In this document: piece by piece, positions 19,319 through 31,498 of the stretch
How the letters are laid out: each line of letters begins with the position of its first letter
Numbering within the stretch: position 1 is the stretch's first letter
Assembly: GCA_947631255.1 (NCBI GenBank)
Contig: CANRKT010000009.1
Location: 1 to 64,000 of the forward strand
Source of the DNA: an uncultured Enterobacteriaceae bacterium
GTDB taxonomy: Bacteria > Pseudomonadota > Gammaproteobacteria > Enterobacterales > Enterobacteriaceae
DNA length: 64,000 bases
Reading direction: 5' to 3'
Made by a program: the position numbers and the translations under genes
The notes under the pieces: generated by a model
Told to the model about the DNA's origin: nothing
The model's input: the letters and a program-made list of their open reading frames with translations, nothing else
The model's database searches: none

Positions 19319-20635
19319 ATGTCTCAAATTCATGCAAGGCCTCTGAACTCTCAGGACTATAAAACCTTATCTCTTGCTGCCCTGGGTGGTGCGCTTGAGT
19401 TCTATGATTTTATTATCTTTGTTTTCTTTACCACTGTGCTGGGAGCGCTGTTCTTCCCGCCGGATATTCCTGAGTGGTTACGTCAGCTACAGACCTTTGG
19501 TATTTTTGCTGCTGGCTATCTGGCACGCCCTCTGGGCGGCATTATCATGGCACACTTTGGCGACCTGCTCGGCCGTAAGAAAATGTTTACCTTAAGCATC
19601 TTACTGATGGCTTTGCCGACGCTGGCGATTGGTCTGCTTCCTACCTATGAAACGATAGGTATTATGGCGCCGATACTGCTGCTCTTGATGCGTATCTTGC
19701 AGGGTGCCGCCATTGGCGGTGAAGTACCTGGAGCCTGGGTTTTTGTTTCCGAACATGTACCTTATAAGCGGATTGGTATCGCGTGCGGCATACTGACGGC
19801 GGGTCTGACCATCGGTATTTTGATAGGATCCATTGTGGCGACGATTATTAATACCTCAATGACCCGCGAAGCGATTCACGATGGCGGCTGGCGTATACCC
19901 TTCTTTCTCGGGGGGATTTTTGGGCTGTTTGCGATGTATCTGCGTCGCTGGCTGGAAGAGACCCCTGTCTTTATTGAAATGCAGAAAAGAAAAGCACTGG
20001 CGGAAGAACTTCCCCTTAAATCTGTCATTGTAGGCCATAAAAAAGCCATCGTTATATCGATGTTTCTGACATGGTTACTGTCAGCAGGTATCGTTGTCGT
20101 GATTCTGATGGCGCCAGTATGGCTGCAAACACAGCTTAACATAGCCCCAGCCCTTACCTTGAAGGCGAACAGTCTCGCCATCGTTCTCTTGTCTCTGGGG
20201 TGTATTGTCTACGGTTTGTTAGCCGATCGTTTTGGTGCCAGTAAGATATTTATTATTGGCAGCATACTGCTTTGTATTTGTAGCTGGATGTTTTATCACC
20301 TGGTTTCCATCTATCCAGAATATCTGTTTTTACTCTACGGTATGGCGGGATTCAGTGTCGGGATTGTTGGAGCGGTGCCTTACGTTATGGTTCGTGCTTT
20401 CCCTGCGGAAGTCCGTTTTACCGGGCTCTCTTTTTCCTACAACGTCTCTTACGCTATTTTCGGAGGCCTGACACCCATCGTGGTGACACTGCTGATGAAG
20501 TTTTCTCCGCTGGCTCCTGCATGGTATGTACTGGCTCTGGGATGCGTTGGACTGGTTATTGGTATCTTGCTACGTAAAGATATTAATCATGAGAATACCG
20601 CAGTGAATAAGCCCGCAGTCATCGTTGAAGAATAA
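19319..20635 (+). CDS. MFS transporter, metabolite:proton symporter type
   Basis: A 438-residue major facilitator protein with about 12 predicted membrane segments. The N-terminal half carries GGALEFYDFIIF and the MFS loop 2-3 motif GDLLGRKKMF; a second copy of the motif in the C-terminal half reads ADRFGASKIF. The first pattern is typical of the ProP/ShiA/KgtP-like metabolite:H+ symporter subfamily. The substrate cannot be told from sequence; an organic acid is plausible given the adjacent acetate/succinate transporter SatP, but this is inference. The ATG at 19319 is preferred to the in-frame TTG two codons earlier; no strong Shine-Dalgarno is visible. It is absent from this position in E. 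coli K-12. Confidence 0.88.
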   Translation: MSQIHARPLNSQDYKTLSLAALGGALEFYDFIIFVFFTTVLGALFFPPDIPEWLRQLQTFGIFAAGYLARPLGGIIMAHFGDLLGRKKMFTLSILLMALPTLAIGLLPTYETIGIMAPILLLLMRILQGAAIGGEVPGAWVFVSEHVPYKRIGIACGILTAGLTIGILIGSIVATIINTSMTREAIHDGGWRIPFFLGGIFGLFAMYLRRWLEETPVFIEMQKRKALAEELPLKSVIVGHKKAIVISMFLTWLLSAGIVVVILMAPVWLQTQLNIAPALTLKANSLAIVLLSLGCIVYGLLADRFGASKIFIIGSILLCICSWMFYHLVSIYPEYLFLLYGMAGFSVGIVGAVPYVMVRAFPAEVRFTGLSFSYNVSYAIFGGLTPIVVTLLMKFSPLAPAWYVLALGCVGLVIGILLRKDINHENTAVNKPAVIVEE

Positions 20636-20667
20636 AAAAAGGGGAAACATATTGTTTCCCCTTTTTT
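20634..20667. terminator. Bidirectional terminator between the MFS gene and satP
   Basis: An A-run plus GGGGAAAC (arm 20634-20648) pairs with GTTTCCCC plus a T-run (20654-20667) around a 5-base loop. It is symmetric, so it serves both convergent genes. Confidence 0.9.
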
Positions 20668-20679
20668 ATTCACTCAAGA

Positions 20680-21246
20680 TTATTTTTTTTCACCGATTGG
20701 CAGAACGGTGCGACCAAACTGTTCGTTGAGCACCTCTCCCATTGCCAGGTAGATAGCGCTGGCACCACAGATGATGCCTATCCAGCCTGCGATATGAGTA
20801 ATGCTTTCATTACCGACAAAGTGGGCGATAGCCAGCAAGGCGAACAGTACTGTCAGGCTGCCAAAAACGAATTGCAGCATGCGTGGACCGATGAGTGTGC
20901 CGAAGAACATAAACAGAGTGAATACACCCCATAAAGCCAGATAGGCACCCATAAAATAGGTATCAGCCGGTGCGCCCGCTCCCATTTTAGGCAACAGCCA
21001 GATGGCGACCAGGGTCAACCAAAATGCGCCATAAGAAGTAAAGGCGGTTAAACCAAAAGTATTCCCTTTTTTATATTCCAGCAGTCCTGCAAATATTTGT
21101 GCGATGCCGCCGAAAAAAATACCCATTGCCATAATAAGAACATCAAGTTCAAAAAAACCTGCATTGTGCAGATTGAGCAAAATCGTGGTCATCCCGAAGC
21201 CCATAAGGCCCAGGGGAGCGGGGTTGGCCAACTTAGTGTTACCCAT
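20680..21246 (-). CDS. satP: Acetate/succinate:proton symporter SatP
   Basis: GPR1/FUN34/YaaH family inner-membrane transporter for acetate and succinate. It has 188 residues, the E. coli length. Six hydrophobic segments are seen. The family signature NPAPLGLMGFGMTT is at the N-terminus. AGAGGAA precedes the ATG. It is convergent with the MFS gene. In E. coli yaaW and yaaI separate it from dnaK; here the dnaK promoter region follows directly. Confidence 0.95.
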   Translation of the reverse strand: MGNTKLANPAPLGLMGFGMTTILLNLHNAGFFELDVLIMAMGIFFGGIAQIFAGLLEYKKGNTFGLTAFTSYGAFWLTLVAIWLLPKMGAGAPADTYFMGAYLALWGVFTLFMFFGTLIGPRMLQFVFGSLTVLFALLAIAHFVGNESITHIAGWIGIICGASAIYLAMGEVLNEQFGRTVLPIGEKK

Positions 21247-21386
21247 AATTCCTCTAAAAAGTTATCTGAAATGCAATAATAAGTGATTGCCTGTTTCCGG
21301 TTATCCGAGAACAGGGGCGGCATCATAAGCAGACAGGGAGTTGTCGTCTATGATCTAAAGAGGGGAAAGAATAAAATTTTTTTTCA

Positions 21387-21422
21387 TCTCCCCCTTGATG
21401 GATGTCTGTATGACCCCATCTT
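21387..21422 (+). promoter_or_regulatory. Sigma-32 (heat shock) promoter of dnaK
   Basis: A -35 region of CCCCTTGAT (21391-21399) and a -10 region of CCCCATCTT (21414-21422) are set with a 15-base interval between CTTGA and CCCCAT. Sequence and spacing correspond to the E. coli dnaK P1 heat-shock promoter. Confidence 0.85.
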
Positions 21423-21541
21423 GTATGCAACCGCGTTGTAGGACCTGAAAAAAAAACGCTTCGGGCAGTTGAAATAAACGTATTTGCCCACATAACAGGT
21501 TTACAACCTAGTGATGACGAATTTTTAGTGGAGACGTTCAG

Positions 21542-23458
21542 ATGGGTAAAATTATTGGTATCGACTTGGGCACAACTAACTCATGTGTCGCGATTATGGA
21601 TGGAACGACCGCCCGCGTTCTGGAGAACGCCGAGGGGGATCGTACCACTCCTTCTATTATCGCATACACCCAAGACGGTGAAATTCTGGTAGGTCAGCCG
21701 GCTAAACGTCAGGCAGTGACTAACCCGCAAAATACACTTTTTGCAATCAAGCGTCTGATTGGCCGTCGTTTCCAGGACGAAGAAGTACAGCGTGATGAAG
21801 CCATCATGCCGTACAAAATCATTGGCGCCGACAATGGCGACGCCTGGATTGATGTTAAAGGCCAGAAAATGGCACCTCCGCAGATCTCTGCAGAAGTGTT
21901 GAAAAAAATGAAGAAAACAGCAGAAGACTATCTGGGTGAGCCAGTCACTGAAGCTGTTATCACTGTACCTGCATACTTTAACGATGCTCAGCGTCAGGCA
22001 ACAAAAGATGCTGGCCGTATCGCAGGTCTGGATGTCAAACGTATCATCAACGAACCAACCGCAGCGGCACTGGCTTACGGTCTGGATAAAGAAATCGGTA
22101 ACCGCACCATTGCTGTTTATGACCTGGGCGGCGGTACTTTCGATATCTCTATTATCGAAATCGACGAAGTTGATGGCGAAAAAACCTTTGAAGTTCTGGC
22201 AACCAACGGTGATACCCACCTTGGTGGTGAAGACTTCGATAGCCGCATGATCAACTACCTGGTGGAAGAGTTCAAAAAAGATCAGGGTATCGATCTGCGT
22301 AACGATCCACTGGCGATGCAACGTCTGAAAGAAGCGGCTGAAAAAGCGAAGATTGAACTGTCTTCTGCTCAGCAGACCGACGTTAACCTGCCATACATTA
22401 CGGCAGATGCGACCGGTCCTAAGCACATGAATATCAAAGTGACGCGTGCGAAACTGGAATCACTGGTTGAAGACCTGGTTAACCGTTCTATTGCGCCACT
22501 GAAAGTTGCATTGCAAGATGCTGGCCTGTCTGTTTCTGACGTTAACGACGTTATTCTGGTCGGTGGTCAGACTCGTATGCCAATGGTTCAGAAGAAAGTG
22601 GCTGAGTTCTTTGGTAAAGAGCCACGTAAAGACGTTAACCCGGACGAAGCTGTTGCTGTAGGGGCTGCAGTTCAGGGGGGTGTATTAAGTGGTGAAGTTA
22701 AAGACGTACTGCTGCTGGACGTGACCCCGCTGTCATTGGGTATCGAAACCATGGGCGGCGTGATGACTGCGCTGATTAACAAAAACACCACTATTCCGAC
22801 CAAACACAGCCAGGTGTTTTCTACAGCAGAAGACAACCAGTCTGCGGTAACGATCCACGTTATCCAGGGTGAGCGTAAACGTGCCTCAGATAACAAATCT
22901 CTGGGTCAGTTTAACCTCGACGGAATTCAGCCAGCACCACGTGGCATGCCACAAGTCGAAGTCACCTTCGATATCGATGCTGATGGTATTCTGCATGTTT
23001 CTGCAAAAGACAAAAACAGCGGTAAAGAGCAGAAAATTACCATCAAAGCTTCTTCTGGTCTGAATGAAGAAGAAATCGAAAAAATGGTACGTGACGCAGA
23101 AGCGAATGCGGACGCTGACCGTAAGTTTGAAGAACTGGTACAGACCCGTAACCAGGGCGATCACTTACTGCACAGCACCCGTAAGCAAGTTGAAGAAGCC
23201 GGTGATAAACTGCCAGCTGACGACAAAACTGCAATCGAAGCTGCTTTGAGCGCGCTGGAAACTTCTCTGAAAGGCGAAGACAAAGCGGATATCGAAGCGA
23301 AAATCCAGGAGCTGGCACAAGTATCTGCCAAGCTGATGGAACTGGCTCAGCAGCAGCATGCTGAACAGCAAGCGGACGGCAGTCAGGATGCTGGTAAAGC
23401 TGGCAAAGACGACGATGTTGTTGATGCTGAGTTTGAAGAAGTTAAAGACAAAAAATAA
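21542..23458 (+). CDS. dnaK: Hsp70 chaperone DnaK
   Basis: ATP-dependent chaperone that binds unfolded peptides, works with DnaJ and GrpE, and negatively regulates sigma-32. It has 638 residues, the E. coli length. The ATPase domain has [30 protein letters not shown] and [14 protein letters not shown]. The linker is [13 protein letters not shown]. The substrate-binding domain ends in an acidic tail with [11 protein letters not shown]. dnaJ lies 86 bases downstream in the same operon. Confidence 0.99.
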   Translation: MGKIIGIDLGTTNSCVAIMDGTTARVLENAEGDRTTPSIIAYTQDGEILVGQPAKRQAVTNPQNTLFAIKRLIGRRFQDEEVQRDEAIMPYKIIGADNGDAWIDVKGQKMAPPQISAEVLKKMKKTAEDYLGEPVTEAVITVPAYFNDAQRQATKDAGRIAGLDVKRIINEPTAAALAYGLDKEIGNRTIAVYDLGGGTFDISIIEIDEVDGEKTFEVLATNGDTHLGGEDFDSRMINYLVEEFKKDQGIDLRNDPLAMQRLKEAAEKAKIELSSAQQTDVNLPYITADATGPKHMNIKVTRAKLESLVEDLVNRSIAPLKVALQDAGLSVSDVNDVILVGGQTRMPMVQKKVAEFFGKEPRKDVNPDEAVAVGAAVQGGVLSGEVKDVLLLDVTPLSLGIETMGGVMTALINKNTTIPTKHSQVFSTAEDNQSAVTIHVIQGERKRASDNKSLGQFNLDGIQPAPRGMPQVEVTFDIDADGILHVSAKDKNSGKEQKITIKASSGLNEEEIEKMVRDAEANADADRKFEELVQTRNQGDHLLHSTRKQVEEAGDKLPADDKTAIEAALSALETSLKGEDKADIEAKIQELAQVSAKLMELAQQQHAEQQADGSQDAGKAGKDDDVVDAEFEEVKDKK

Positions 23459-23544
23459 TCGCCCTCTGAGCGGTTAATTCCTGACACGGGCGTTGAGGTT
23501 TATCCTCCACGCCCGTTTATGTATATTTAGGGCTAAAACAAGAG

Positions 23545-24675
23545 ATGGCTAAGAGAGATTACTACGAGATTTTAGGCGTTCCTAAATCAGCGGAAGAGCG
23601 TGAAATAAAAAAAGCGTATAAGCGTTTGGCGATGAAATATCATCCTGACCGTAATTCGAGTGATAAAGACGCAGAAGAAAAATTTCGTGAAGTTAAAGAA
23701 GCCTACGAAATTCTTACCGATTCTCAGAAGCGCGCGGCGTACGACCAGTATGGCCATGCGGCATTTGAGCAAGGCGGTATGGGGGGCGGTGGTGGCTTTG
23801 GTCAGGGAGCTGATTTCGGCGATATCTTTGGTGACGTTTTCGGTGACATCTTTGGTGGTGGTCGCCGTCAGCGCTCCTCGCGTGGTGCAGACTTGCGCTA
23901 CAACATGGAGTTAACGTTAGAAGAAGCGGTTCGTGGCGTCACCAAAGAGATCCGTATTCCAACGCTCGAAGAGTGTGAAGTCTGCGACGGTAGCGGGGCT
24001 AAAGCTGGCTCAAACCCGCAAACCTGTCCAACCTGTCATGGCCAGGGCCAGGTCCATATGCGTCAGGGCTTCTTTACGGTACAACAGAGTTGTCCGCACT
24101 GTCAGGGTCGTGGAAGCATCATTAAAGATCCTTGCAACACCTGTCATGGACATGGGCGGGTTGAGAAGAATAAAACGCTGTCAGTGAAAATCCCTGCCGG
24201 GGTTGATACTGGTGACCGTATTCGTCTCACCGGAGAAGGTGAAGCTGGCGAGAATGGCGCACCGGCGGGCGATTTATATGTACAGGTCCAGGTTAAGCAG
24301 CACGCTATTTTTGAACGTGATGGTAGTGACCTCCACTGTGAAGTACCGATTAACTTTGCGATGGCAGCATTGGGTGGGGAAATCGAAGTTCCTACACTTG
24401 ATGGCCGTGTTAAACTGAAAATTCCGGCAGAGACTCAAACCGGTAAGCTGTTCAGAATGCGTGGTAAAGGCGTTAAATCGGTACGCGGTGGTGCGCAAGG
24501 TGATTTACTGTGCCGGGTATTTATTGAAACGCCAGTCAACCTGAACGAAAAGCAGAAAAAATTGCTGCGTGATCTCGAAGAGAGCTTTGGTGGACCTGCC
24601 GGCGAACATAACAGCCCACGGTCAAAGAGTTTCATTGATGGTGTGAAAAAATTCTTTGAAGACCTGACTCGCTAG
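23545..24675 (+). CDS. dnaJ: Hsp40 co-chaperone DnaJ
   Basis: Stimulates DnaK ATP hydrolysis and delivers substrates. It has 376 residues (E. coli 376-379). The J domain has the HPD tripeptide in [10 protein letters not shown] Gly/Phe-rich linker follows ([20 protein letters not shown]). Four zinc-binding CxxCxGxG repeats are complete: [27 protein letters not shown] and CNTCHGHGR. The C-terminal substrate-binding domain is full length. A strong terminator follows. Confidence 0.98.
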   Translation: MAKRDYYEILGVPKSAEEREIKKAYKRLAMKYHPDRNSSDKDAEEKFREVKEAYEILTDSQKRAAYDQYGHAAFEQGGMGGGGGFGQGADFGDIFGDVFGDIFGGGRRQRSSRGADLRYNMELTLEEAVRGVTKEIRIPTLEECEVCDGSGAKAGSNPQTCPTCHGQGQVHMRQGFFTVQQSCPHCQGRGSIIKDPCNTCHGHGRVEKNKTLSVKIPAGVDTGDRIRLTGEGEAGENGAPAGDLYVQVQVKQHAIFERDGSDLHCEVPINFAMAALGGEIEVPTLDGRVKLKIPAETQTGKLFRMRGKGVKSVRGGAQGDLLCRVFIETPVNLNEKQKKLLRDLEESFGGPAGEHNSPRSKSFIDGVKKFFEDLTR

Positions 24676-24697
24676 TTATCCGCGTCATTTTTTATTT

Positions 24698-24734
24698 AAA
24701 ACCTGAACGACTTGACGTCGTTCAGGTTTTTTTA
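24698..24734 (+). terminator. dnaKJ terminator
   Basis: AAAACCTGAACGAC (24698-24711) pairs with GTCGTTCAGGTTTT (24717-24730) as a perfect 14-pair stem with a 5-base loop, followed by a T-run. Confidence 0.92.
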
Positions 24735-24871
24735 TCGCCAAATATCATAGCTCGGTTATTACGAGTCATTGCGACAATATAATCTGCTATTAGCGATTTG
24801 TTATTTTCGTTATGCTGTCAAACTAATGAGCCTTTTACGTACAATGTATTATTTGGATAATTGAGTAAAAA

Positions 24872-26041
24872 ATGACGAAAACTCTACAACGCTTTTTCCA
24901 GAATGATGCGGCGGGTGGTATTTGTTTGATTATTGCCGCTATTCTGGCCATGTTATTAGCTAATTTTCATCTTACTGGTTCAACCTACCAGACATTTCTG
25001 GAAACACCGGTAGAGGTTCGTATCGGGCCGCTGGATATCAGTAAAAACGTGCTGCTGTGGGTGAATGATGCCTTAATGGCGGTTTTTTTCCTGATGGTGG
25101 GTCTGGAAGTTAAACGTGAGATGGTACAAGGGTCTCTGGCTACTCGCCGTCAGGCCGCATTTCCGGTTATTGCTGCTCTGGGAGGAATGGTACTGCCTGC
25201 GCTGCTCTATCTGGCATTTAACTTCTCCGATCCCATCACGCGTGCGGGCTGGGCTATTCCGACGGCAACCGATATCGCTTTTGCATTAGGTATTCTGGCA
25301 TTACTGGGTAACAGAGTACCGGTGGCTTTAAAAGTCTTTCTGATGGCACTGGCGATTATTGATGATCTCGGGGCGATTATTATTATTGCTCTGTTTTATA
25401 CCAGTTCGCTCTCGATACTTTCTCTTAGTGTTGCCGCAGCAGCAATTGTGGTACTGGCGTTACTGAATATCTTCAATGTGCGGCGGACCGGCATTTATAT
25501 TCTGGCCGGGGTTATTTTATGGACGGCAGTATTAAAATCCGGCGTACATGCCACGCTGGCAGGTGTCATCCTCGGTTTCTTCATTCCGTTAAAAGAGCAT
25601 AACGGACGTTCACCTTCGCAGGAACTGGAACATGTGCTGCACCCCTGGGTCGCTTTTCTGATCCTGCCGCTGTTTGCCTTTGCTAACGCCGGAGTCGTGC
25701 TGTCAGGCATCACCCTGGAGTCGCTGACCTCACATCTGCCGCTGGGTATCATGGCCGGGTTGTTAATTGGTAAGCCGCTGGGTATCAGCTTATTCTGCTG
25801 GCTGTCACTGAAACTTAGGTTAGCGTCGTTACCTGTAGGAACAAGGTTCAGCGATATCATGGCCATTGGTATGCTGTGTGGCATCGGGTTTACGATGTCG
25901 ATTTTTATTACTTCACTGGCGTTTGATGAGATGCACAATGAAATGGTCACGCTGGCTAAACTGGGTATTCTGCTGGGATCGGTACTGTCAGCAGTGATTG
26001 GTTATAGCATGTTAAAAGCGCGCTTTAAGGTGACGGCATAA
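24872..26041 (+). CDS. nhaA: Na+/H+ antiporter NhaA
   Basis: Electrogenic 2H+/Na+ antiporter of the inner membrane for sodium and alkaline pH tolerance. It has 389 residues (E. coli 388). Twelve membrane segments are expected. The ion-binding aspartates are Asp164-Asp165 in [12 protein letters not shown], matching E. coli Asp163-Asp164. The [15 protein letters not shown] and [11 protein letters not shown] segments are intact. The Shine-Dalgarno sequence is weak. Its cognate regulator nhaR follows 64 bases downstream. Confidence 0.97.
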   Translation: MTKTLQRFFQNDAAGGICLIIAAILAMLLANFHLTGSTYQTFLETPVEVRIGPLDISKNVLLWVNDALMAVFFLMVGLEVKREMVQGSLATRRQAAFPVIAALGGMVLPALLYLAFNFSDPITRAGWAIPTATDIAFALGILALLGNRVPVALKVFLMALAIIDDLGAIIIIALFYTSSLSILSLSVAAAAIVVLALLNIFNVRRTGIYILAGVILWTAVLKSGVHATLAGVILGFFIPLKEHNGRSPSQELEHVLHPWVAFLILPLFAFANAGVVLSGITLESLTSHLPLGIMAGLLIGKPLGISLFCWLSLKLRLASLPVGTRFSDIMAIGMLCGIGFTMSIFITSLAFDEMHNEMVTLAKLGILLGSVLSAVIGYSMLKARFKVTA

Positions 26042-26105
26042 TCTTCCTTGTGCTAATCGGGTATATCTGCCCGGTTAGCACAGGGAAAGGCAAGGAGCGT
26101 GGCTG

Positions 26106-26999
26106 ATGTCGTTGATTAATTACAATCATCTCTATTACTTCTGGCATGTCTGCAAAGAAGGTTCGGTGGCCGGTGCTGCGGACGTTCTGCATCTGGCGCC
26201 ACAAACGATTACCGGGCAGATTAAAGCTCTGGAGGTCCGGTTACAGGGACAACTTTTTCGTCGTCAGGGACGCGGGTTAGTGCCTTCTGAACTGGGACAG
26301 TTGGTCTTTCGCTATGCTGACCGTATGTTTACCCTCAGCCAGGAAATGCTGGATATTGTGAATTATCGCAAAGAATCCAGCACATTGTTTGAAGTCGGTG
26401 TGGCTGATGCTTTGTCAAAGCGACTGATTAGTGAAATTCTGAATGTGGCAGTGGTTGAGGATGAACAGATTCATCTGCGCTGTTATGAGTCGACGCATGA
26501 AATGCTGCTTGAACAGCTGAGCCAGCATAAGCTGGATATGATTATTTCAGACTGCCCCATTGACTCCACGCAACAAGAAGGCCTGTTTTCGGTCAAAATA
26601 GGCGAATGTGGTATCAGCTTTTGGTGTAAGAAACCGCTACCAGAAGCCCCATTTCCTGCCTGTCTGGAGCATCGTCGCTTACTGATCCCCGGTCGGCGTT
26701 CAATGCTGGGGCGAAAACTGCTTAACTGGATCCATACTCAGGGATTACAGGTTGAAGTATTAGGTGAATTTGATGATGCGGCACTGATGAAGGCTTTTGG
26801 CGAAACGCATTCGGCGATTTTTATCGCGCCGACACGCTATATGCAGAATATCTACAGTGATGACAGTATTGTAGAACTGGGCCGCCTTGATAACGTGATG
26901 GAAGAGTACCATGCGATTTTTGCTGAGCGAATGATCCAGCATCCGGCAGTACAGAGAATCTGTAATCATAACTATGCTACACTTTTTCATAGCCGGTAA
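26106..26999 (+). CDS. nhaR: LysR-type transcriptional activator NhaR
   Basis: Na+-responsive LysR-type activator of nhaA. It has 297 residues (E. coli 301). The N-terminal helix-turn-helix includes [20 protein letters not shown] and [26 protein letters not shown] lies near the ATG. The operon arrangement with nhaA is conserved. A bidirectional terminator separates it from convergent rpsT. Confidence 0.95.
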   Translation: MSLINYNHLYYFWHVCKEGSVAGAADVLHLAPQTITGQIKALEVRLQGQLFRRQGRGLVPSELGQLVFRYADRMFTLSQEMLDIVNYRKESSTLFEVGVADALSKRLISEILNVAVVEDEQIHLRCYESTHEMLLEQLSQHKLDMIISDCPIDSTQQEGLFSVKIGECGISFWCKKPLPEAPFPACLEHRRLLIPGRRSMLGRKLLNWIHTQGLQVEVLGEFDDAALMKAFGETHSAIFIAPTRYMQNIYSDDSIVELGRLDNVMEEYHAIFAERMIQHPAVQRICNHNYATLFHSR

Positions 27000-27076
27000 T
27001 TTTATGAAAGTACTGTGCCATATCTGATTTTATTTACTCAGGATCTGGTTGCGGTGAGAAGGTCAATTTCAGACAT

Positions 27077-27104
27077 AAAAAAACCGGCCGAAGCCGGTTT
27101 TTTT
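27077..27104. terminator. Bidirectional terminator between nhaR and rpsT
   Basis: AAAAAAACCGGC (27077-27088) pairs with GCCGGTTTTTTT (27093-27104) around CGAA. It is symmetric, so it serves both genes. Confidence 0.92.
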
Positions 27105-27126
27105 CAAAGCGATAACAGACGGGCGA

Positions 27127-27510
<384 letters not shown>

Positions 27511-27716
27511 TTATGATGGCGCGGATTCTATCAGCATCGGGCTTGCGAATACAGCCTTTCGCATCAAAATTACACCCGAAAAGACGAATCAGTGGTAAAT
27601 ATCCTTGCAGCAACGGATAAATTAGAGAAACCTTTACGATAAAGGCAACAATCGTAGGTTAACCTTATCCTTGGTAGTTGGTATAATCCGCTGATTTCCA
27701 CTGTTTTGAGCCAGGC

Positions 27717-28649
27717 ATGAAGCTGATACGCGGTATACATAATCTGCGCCAGAATCATCACGGATGCGTCCTTACCATCGGAAACTTCGATGGGATGCAC
27801 CGTGGTCATCAGGCGCTGCTAAAGGGCTTGTGCGAGGAAGGTCGTGCGCGCAACCTGCCGGTGATGGTGATGATTTTTGAACCTCAACCGCTTGAACTGT
27901 TTTCTTCAGACCACGCGCCCGCTCGCCTGACCAGCTTGCGCGAAAAGCTACGTTATTTAGCAGAGTCTGGTGTCGATGCCGTGTTATGTGTGCGCTTTGA
28001 CAGGCGATTTGCTGCACTAACCGCTCAAAACTTTATCAATGACCTGCTGGTTAAACGTCTCGGGATTAAATACCTGGCGGTGGGTGATGATTTCCGCTTT
28101 GGCGCTGGTCGTCTGGGGGATTTCTTGTTATTACAGAAGGCGAGTGAAGAATTCGACTTCGATCTCACCAGTGCTGATACTTTTTGCTCACAAGGCGTAC
28201 GCATCAGCAGTACTGCTGTGCGTCAGGCGCTGGCTGATGACGACTTACAGCTGGCCGAAAGTCTGCTGGGGCATCCGTTTAGTCTCTCCGGACGTGTAGT
28301 TCATGGTGAGGCCCTGGGGCGAACCATTGGCTTCCCGACCGCTAATTTGCCGTTAAAACGCCAGGTCTCTCCGGTGAAAGGAGTGTACGCTGTCGAAGTG
28401 ATGGGGCTGGGTGATAAACCGCTAATCGGCGTGGCTAATATTGGCACACGCCCGACAGTGTCTGGTATACGCAAGCAGCTGGAAGTCCATTTATTGGACG
28501 TTGCAATGGATCTGTACGGACGCCATATTGATGTGGTGTTGCGTAAAAAAATACGTCATGAACAGCGATTTGCTTCGCTTGATGAACTTAAGGCACAAAT
28601 TGCCAGAGATGTAGCGACAGCCCGCGAATTTTTTGGGTCAAACGCCTGA
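27717..28649 (+). CDS. ribF: Bifunctional riboflavin kinase/FAD synthetase
   Basis: Makes FMN from riboflavin and then FAD. It has 310 residues (E. coli 313). The N-terminal FMN adenylyltransferase domain carries the nucleotidyltransferase motif IGNFDGMHRGHQ (about 21-32) and the later ISSTAVRQAL. The C-terminal flavokinase domain has GRTIGFPTANLPL and IGVANIGTRPTV. It heads the ribF-ileS-lspA-fkpB-ispH cluster, with ileS starting 32 bases later. Confidence 0.97.
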   Translation: MKLIRGIHNLRQNHHGCVLTIGNFDGMHRGHQALLKGLCEEGRARNLPVMVMIFEPQPLELFSSDHAPARLTSLREKLRYLAESGVDAVLCVRFDRRFAALTAQNFINDLLVKRLGIKYLAVGDDFRFGAGRLGDFLLLQKASEEFDFDLTSADTFCSQGVRISSTAVRQALADDDLQLAESLLGHPFSLSGRVVHGEALGRTIGFPTANLPLKRQVSPVKGVYAVEVMGLGDKPLIGVANIGTRPTVSGIRKQLEVHLLDVAMDLYGRHIDVVLRKKIRHEQRFASLDELKAQIARDVATAREFFGSNA

Positions 28650-28681
28650 ATGGCTAACCGAAATACGGAACTGAGAATCTA

Positions 28682-31498
28682 ATGAGTGATTTTAAATCTA
28701 CCCTGAATTTGCCGGAAACAGGTTTCCCAATGCGTGGCGACCTGGCCAAACGTGAGCCAGGTATGCTGGCTCGCTGGAATGGTGATGACCTGTACAACAT
28801 CATCCGCCAAGCGAAGAAGGGCAAAAAAACGTTTATTTTGCATGATGGCCCTCCTTATGCGAACGGTAGTATTCATATTGGTCACTCAGTTAATAAGATT
28901 CTGAAAGACATTATCGTTAAGTCAAAAGGGCTGTCAGGCTTCGACTCTCCCTATATTCCTGGCTGGGACTGCCACGGTCTGCCAATTGAACTAAAAGTTG
29001 AACAGCTTATCGGTAAACCTGGTGAGAAAGTCACCGCAGCCGAGTTCCGTGCCGCTTGCCGTAAATATGCCGCTGAACAGGTTGATGGCCAGCGTGAAGA
29101 CTTTATTCGTCTGGGCATTCTGGGTGACTGGTCTAAGCCTTACCTGACTATGGACTTTAAAACCGAAGCCAACATTATCCGTGCGTTAGGTAAAATTGTC
29201 GGGAATGGTCATCTGCATAAAGGGGCTAAACCTGTTCACTGGTGTGTCGACTGCGGTTCTTCGCTGGCTGAAGCTGAAGTTGAGTATGATGACAGAACCT
29301 CTCCATCCATTGACGTGTTATTTAATGCTGTTGATCCACAGGCCGTAGCGGCAAAATTTGGTGTCGATCAAGTCAATGGCCCAGTGTCACTGCTTATCTG
29401 GACTACGACACCATGGACATTGCCTTCTAACCGCGCTATCTCGCTGGCGGCTGATTTTGACTATGCGCTGGTACAGATTGAAGGTCAGGCACTGATCCTC
29501 GCCACTGAGCTGGTCGATAGCGTAATGAAACGTGCGGCAATCACTGACTACCAGGTACTGGGCTCAGTGAAAGGCGAAGCACTGGAGTTAATGCGTTTCA
29601 AACATCCGTTTATGGATTTCGATGTTCCAGCCATTCTTGCCGATCACGTCACGCTGGATGCCGGTACGGGTGCAGTTCATACCGCTGGTGGTCACGGTCC
29701 GGATGACTATGTTATCTCCCAGAAATACGGTCTGGAAATTGCTAACCCTGTAGGGCCAAATGGCTGCTACCTGCCGGGGACTTTCCCAGGTCTTGACGGT
29801 GTGATGGTCTTTAAGGCCAATGATCTGATTGTTAAGCTGTTACAAGACAACGGCAAATTACTGCATCTTGAAAAACTGCGCCATAGTTACCCGCATTGCT
29901 GGCGTCACAAAACCCCGATCATCTTCCGTGCAACGCCACAATGGTTTATCAGCATGGATCAGAAAGGGCTGCGTGAGCAATCACTGGAAGAGATCAAAAG
30001 TGTTCAGTGGATCCCTGACTGGGGCCAGGCTCGTATTGAGTCAATGGTAGCGAATCGTCCAGACTGGTGTATCTCTCGTCAGCGTACCTGGGGCGTTCCT
30101 ATGTCGCTGTTTGTTCATAAAGATACCGAAGAGCTGCATCCGCGTGCGCTGGAACTGATGGAAGAAGTGGCTAAGCGTGTCGAGCAAGACGGTATTCAGG
30201 CATGGTGGGATCTTGACCCTCGTGACCTGTTAGGTGATGAAGCCGCCGACTATGTCAAAGTGCCTGATACCCTGGACGTCTGGTTTGACTCAGGATCAAC
30301 CAGTTCTTCTGTGGTTGATGTCCGTCCAGAATTCGGCGAAAATGCTGCTGATATGTATCTGGAAGGTTCCGATCAACACCGCGGCTGGTTTATGTCATCG
30401 CTGATGATTTCCACCGCGATGAAAGGTAAAGCACCTTATCGTCAGGTTCTGACCCACGGCTTTACTGTGGATGGTCAGGGACGCAAAATGTCCAAATCCA
30501 TCGGCAATACTATCGCTCCACAAGATGTGATGAATAAACTGGGGGCGGATATTTTACGTCTCTGGGTTGCTTCCACCGACTATACCGGTGAAATAGCGGT
30601 TTCTGATGAGATCCTTAAGCGTTCCGCTGATGCTTATCGTCGTATCCGTAACACGGCGCGTTTCTTGCTGGCTAACCTGAATGGTTTTAATCCGGCCACT
30701 GACAGTGTCAAACCGGAAGATATGGTGGTGCTGGATCGCTGGGCAGTCGGTTGTGCGCAAGAAGCTCAGGCGGATATCCTGGCCTCTTATGAGAGCTATG
30801 ACTTCCATGAAGTCGTACAGCGTATGATGCGCTTCTGTTCAGTCGAAATGGGATCGTTCTACCTCGACATCATTAAAGACCGCCAGTATACCGCGAAGCC
30901 TGACAGTGTGGCCCGCCGTAGCTGCCAGACAGCGTTGTACCATATCGCTCAGGCACTGGTACGCTGGATGGCACCTATCATGTCCTTTACCGCCGATGAG
31001 GTCTGGAACTACCTGCCAGGTGAACAGGCTCAATATGTCTTCACCGGCGAATGGTATGAAGGGCTGTTTGGTCTTGAAGCAGATGAAAAAATGGGTAATG
31101 ACTTCTGGGATACCTTGCTGACTGTTCGTGGTGAAGTAAACAAAGTCATTGAACAGGCGCGTGCTGATAAAGTACTCGGTGGTTCTCTGGAAGCCGCAGT
31201 CACGCTGTATGTTGACGCTGAACTGGCCGCTAAACTGAACAGCCTTGGCGACGAACTTCGTTTTGTATTACTGACCTCTGAGGCAATTGTTGAAGATTAT
31301 GCCTTAGCCGGAACAGAGGCACAGCAAAGTGAGATCCTGAAAGGGCTGAAAGTGGCGCTGCGTAAAGCGAGCGGTGATAAATGTCCACGTTGCTGGCATT
31401 ACACCACGGATATTGGGCAGGTCGCGGAGCACGCAGAAGTTTGTGGCCGCTGCGTCACCAATGTCGCGGGTGCTGGCGAACAGCGTAAGTTTGCCTGA
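28682..31498 (+). CDS. ileS: Isoleucyl-tRNA synthetase
   Basis: Class I aminoacyl-tRNA synthetase charging tRNA-Ile, with an editing domain against valine. It has 938 residues, the E. coli length. The ATP motif HIGH is at residues 65-68 ([13 protein letters not shown]) and KMSKS at 602-606. The CP1 editing region includes [13 protein letters not shown] and the C-terminal zinc knuckle has CPRCWHY and CGRC. Its TGA stop overlaps the lspA ATG. Confidence 0.98.
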   Translation: MSDFKSTLNLPETGFPMRGDLAKREPGMLARWNGDDLYNIIRQAKKGKKTFILHDGPPYANGSIHIGHSVNKILKDIIVKSKGLSGFDSPYIPGWDCHGLPIELKVEQLIGKPGEKVTAAEFRAACRKYAAEQVDGQREDFIRLGILGDWSKPYLTMDFKTEANIIRALGKIVGNGHLHKGAKPVHWCVDCGSSLAEAEVEYDDRTSPSIDVLFNAVDPQAVAAKFGVDQVNGPVSLLIWTTTPWTLPSNRAISLAADFDYALVQIEGQALILATELVDSVMKRAAITDYQVLGSVKGEALELMRFKHPFMDFDVPAILADHVTLDAGTGAVHTAGGHGPDDYVISQKYGLEIANPVGPNGCYLPGTFPGLDGVMVFKANDLIVKLLQDNGKLLHLEKLRHSYPHCWRHKTPIIFRATPQWFISMDQKGLREQSLEEIKSVQWIPDWGQARIESMVANRPDWCISRQRTWGVPMSLFVHKDTEELHPRALELMEEVAKRVEQDGIQAWWDLDPRDLLGDEAADYVKVPDTLDVWFDSGSTSSSVVDVRPEFGENAADMYLEGSDQHRGWFMSSLMISTAMKGKAPYRQVLTHGFTVDGQGRKMSKSIGNTIAPQDVMNKLGADILRLWVASTDYTGEIAVSDEILKRSADAYRRIRNTARFLLANLNGFNPATDSVKPEDMVVLDRWAVGCAQEAQADILASYESYDFHEVVQRMMRFCSVEMGSFYLDIIKDRQYTAKPDSVARRSCQTALYHIAQALVRWMAPIMSFTADEVWNYLPGEQAQYVFTGEWYEGLFGLEADEKMGNDFWDTLLTVRGEVNKVIEQARADKVLGGSLEAAVTLYVDAELAAKLNSLGDELRFVLLTSEAIVEDYALAGTEAQQSEILKGLKVALRKASGDKCPRCWHYTTDIGQVAEHAEVCGRCVTNVAGAGEQRKFA

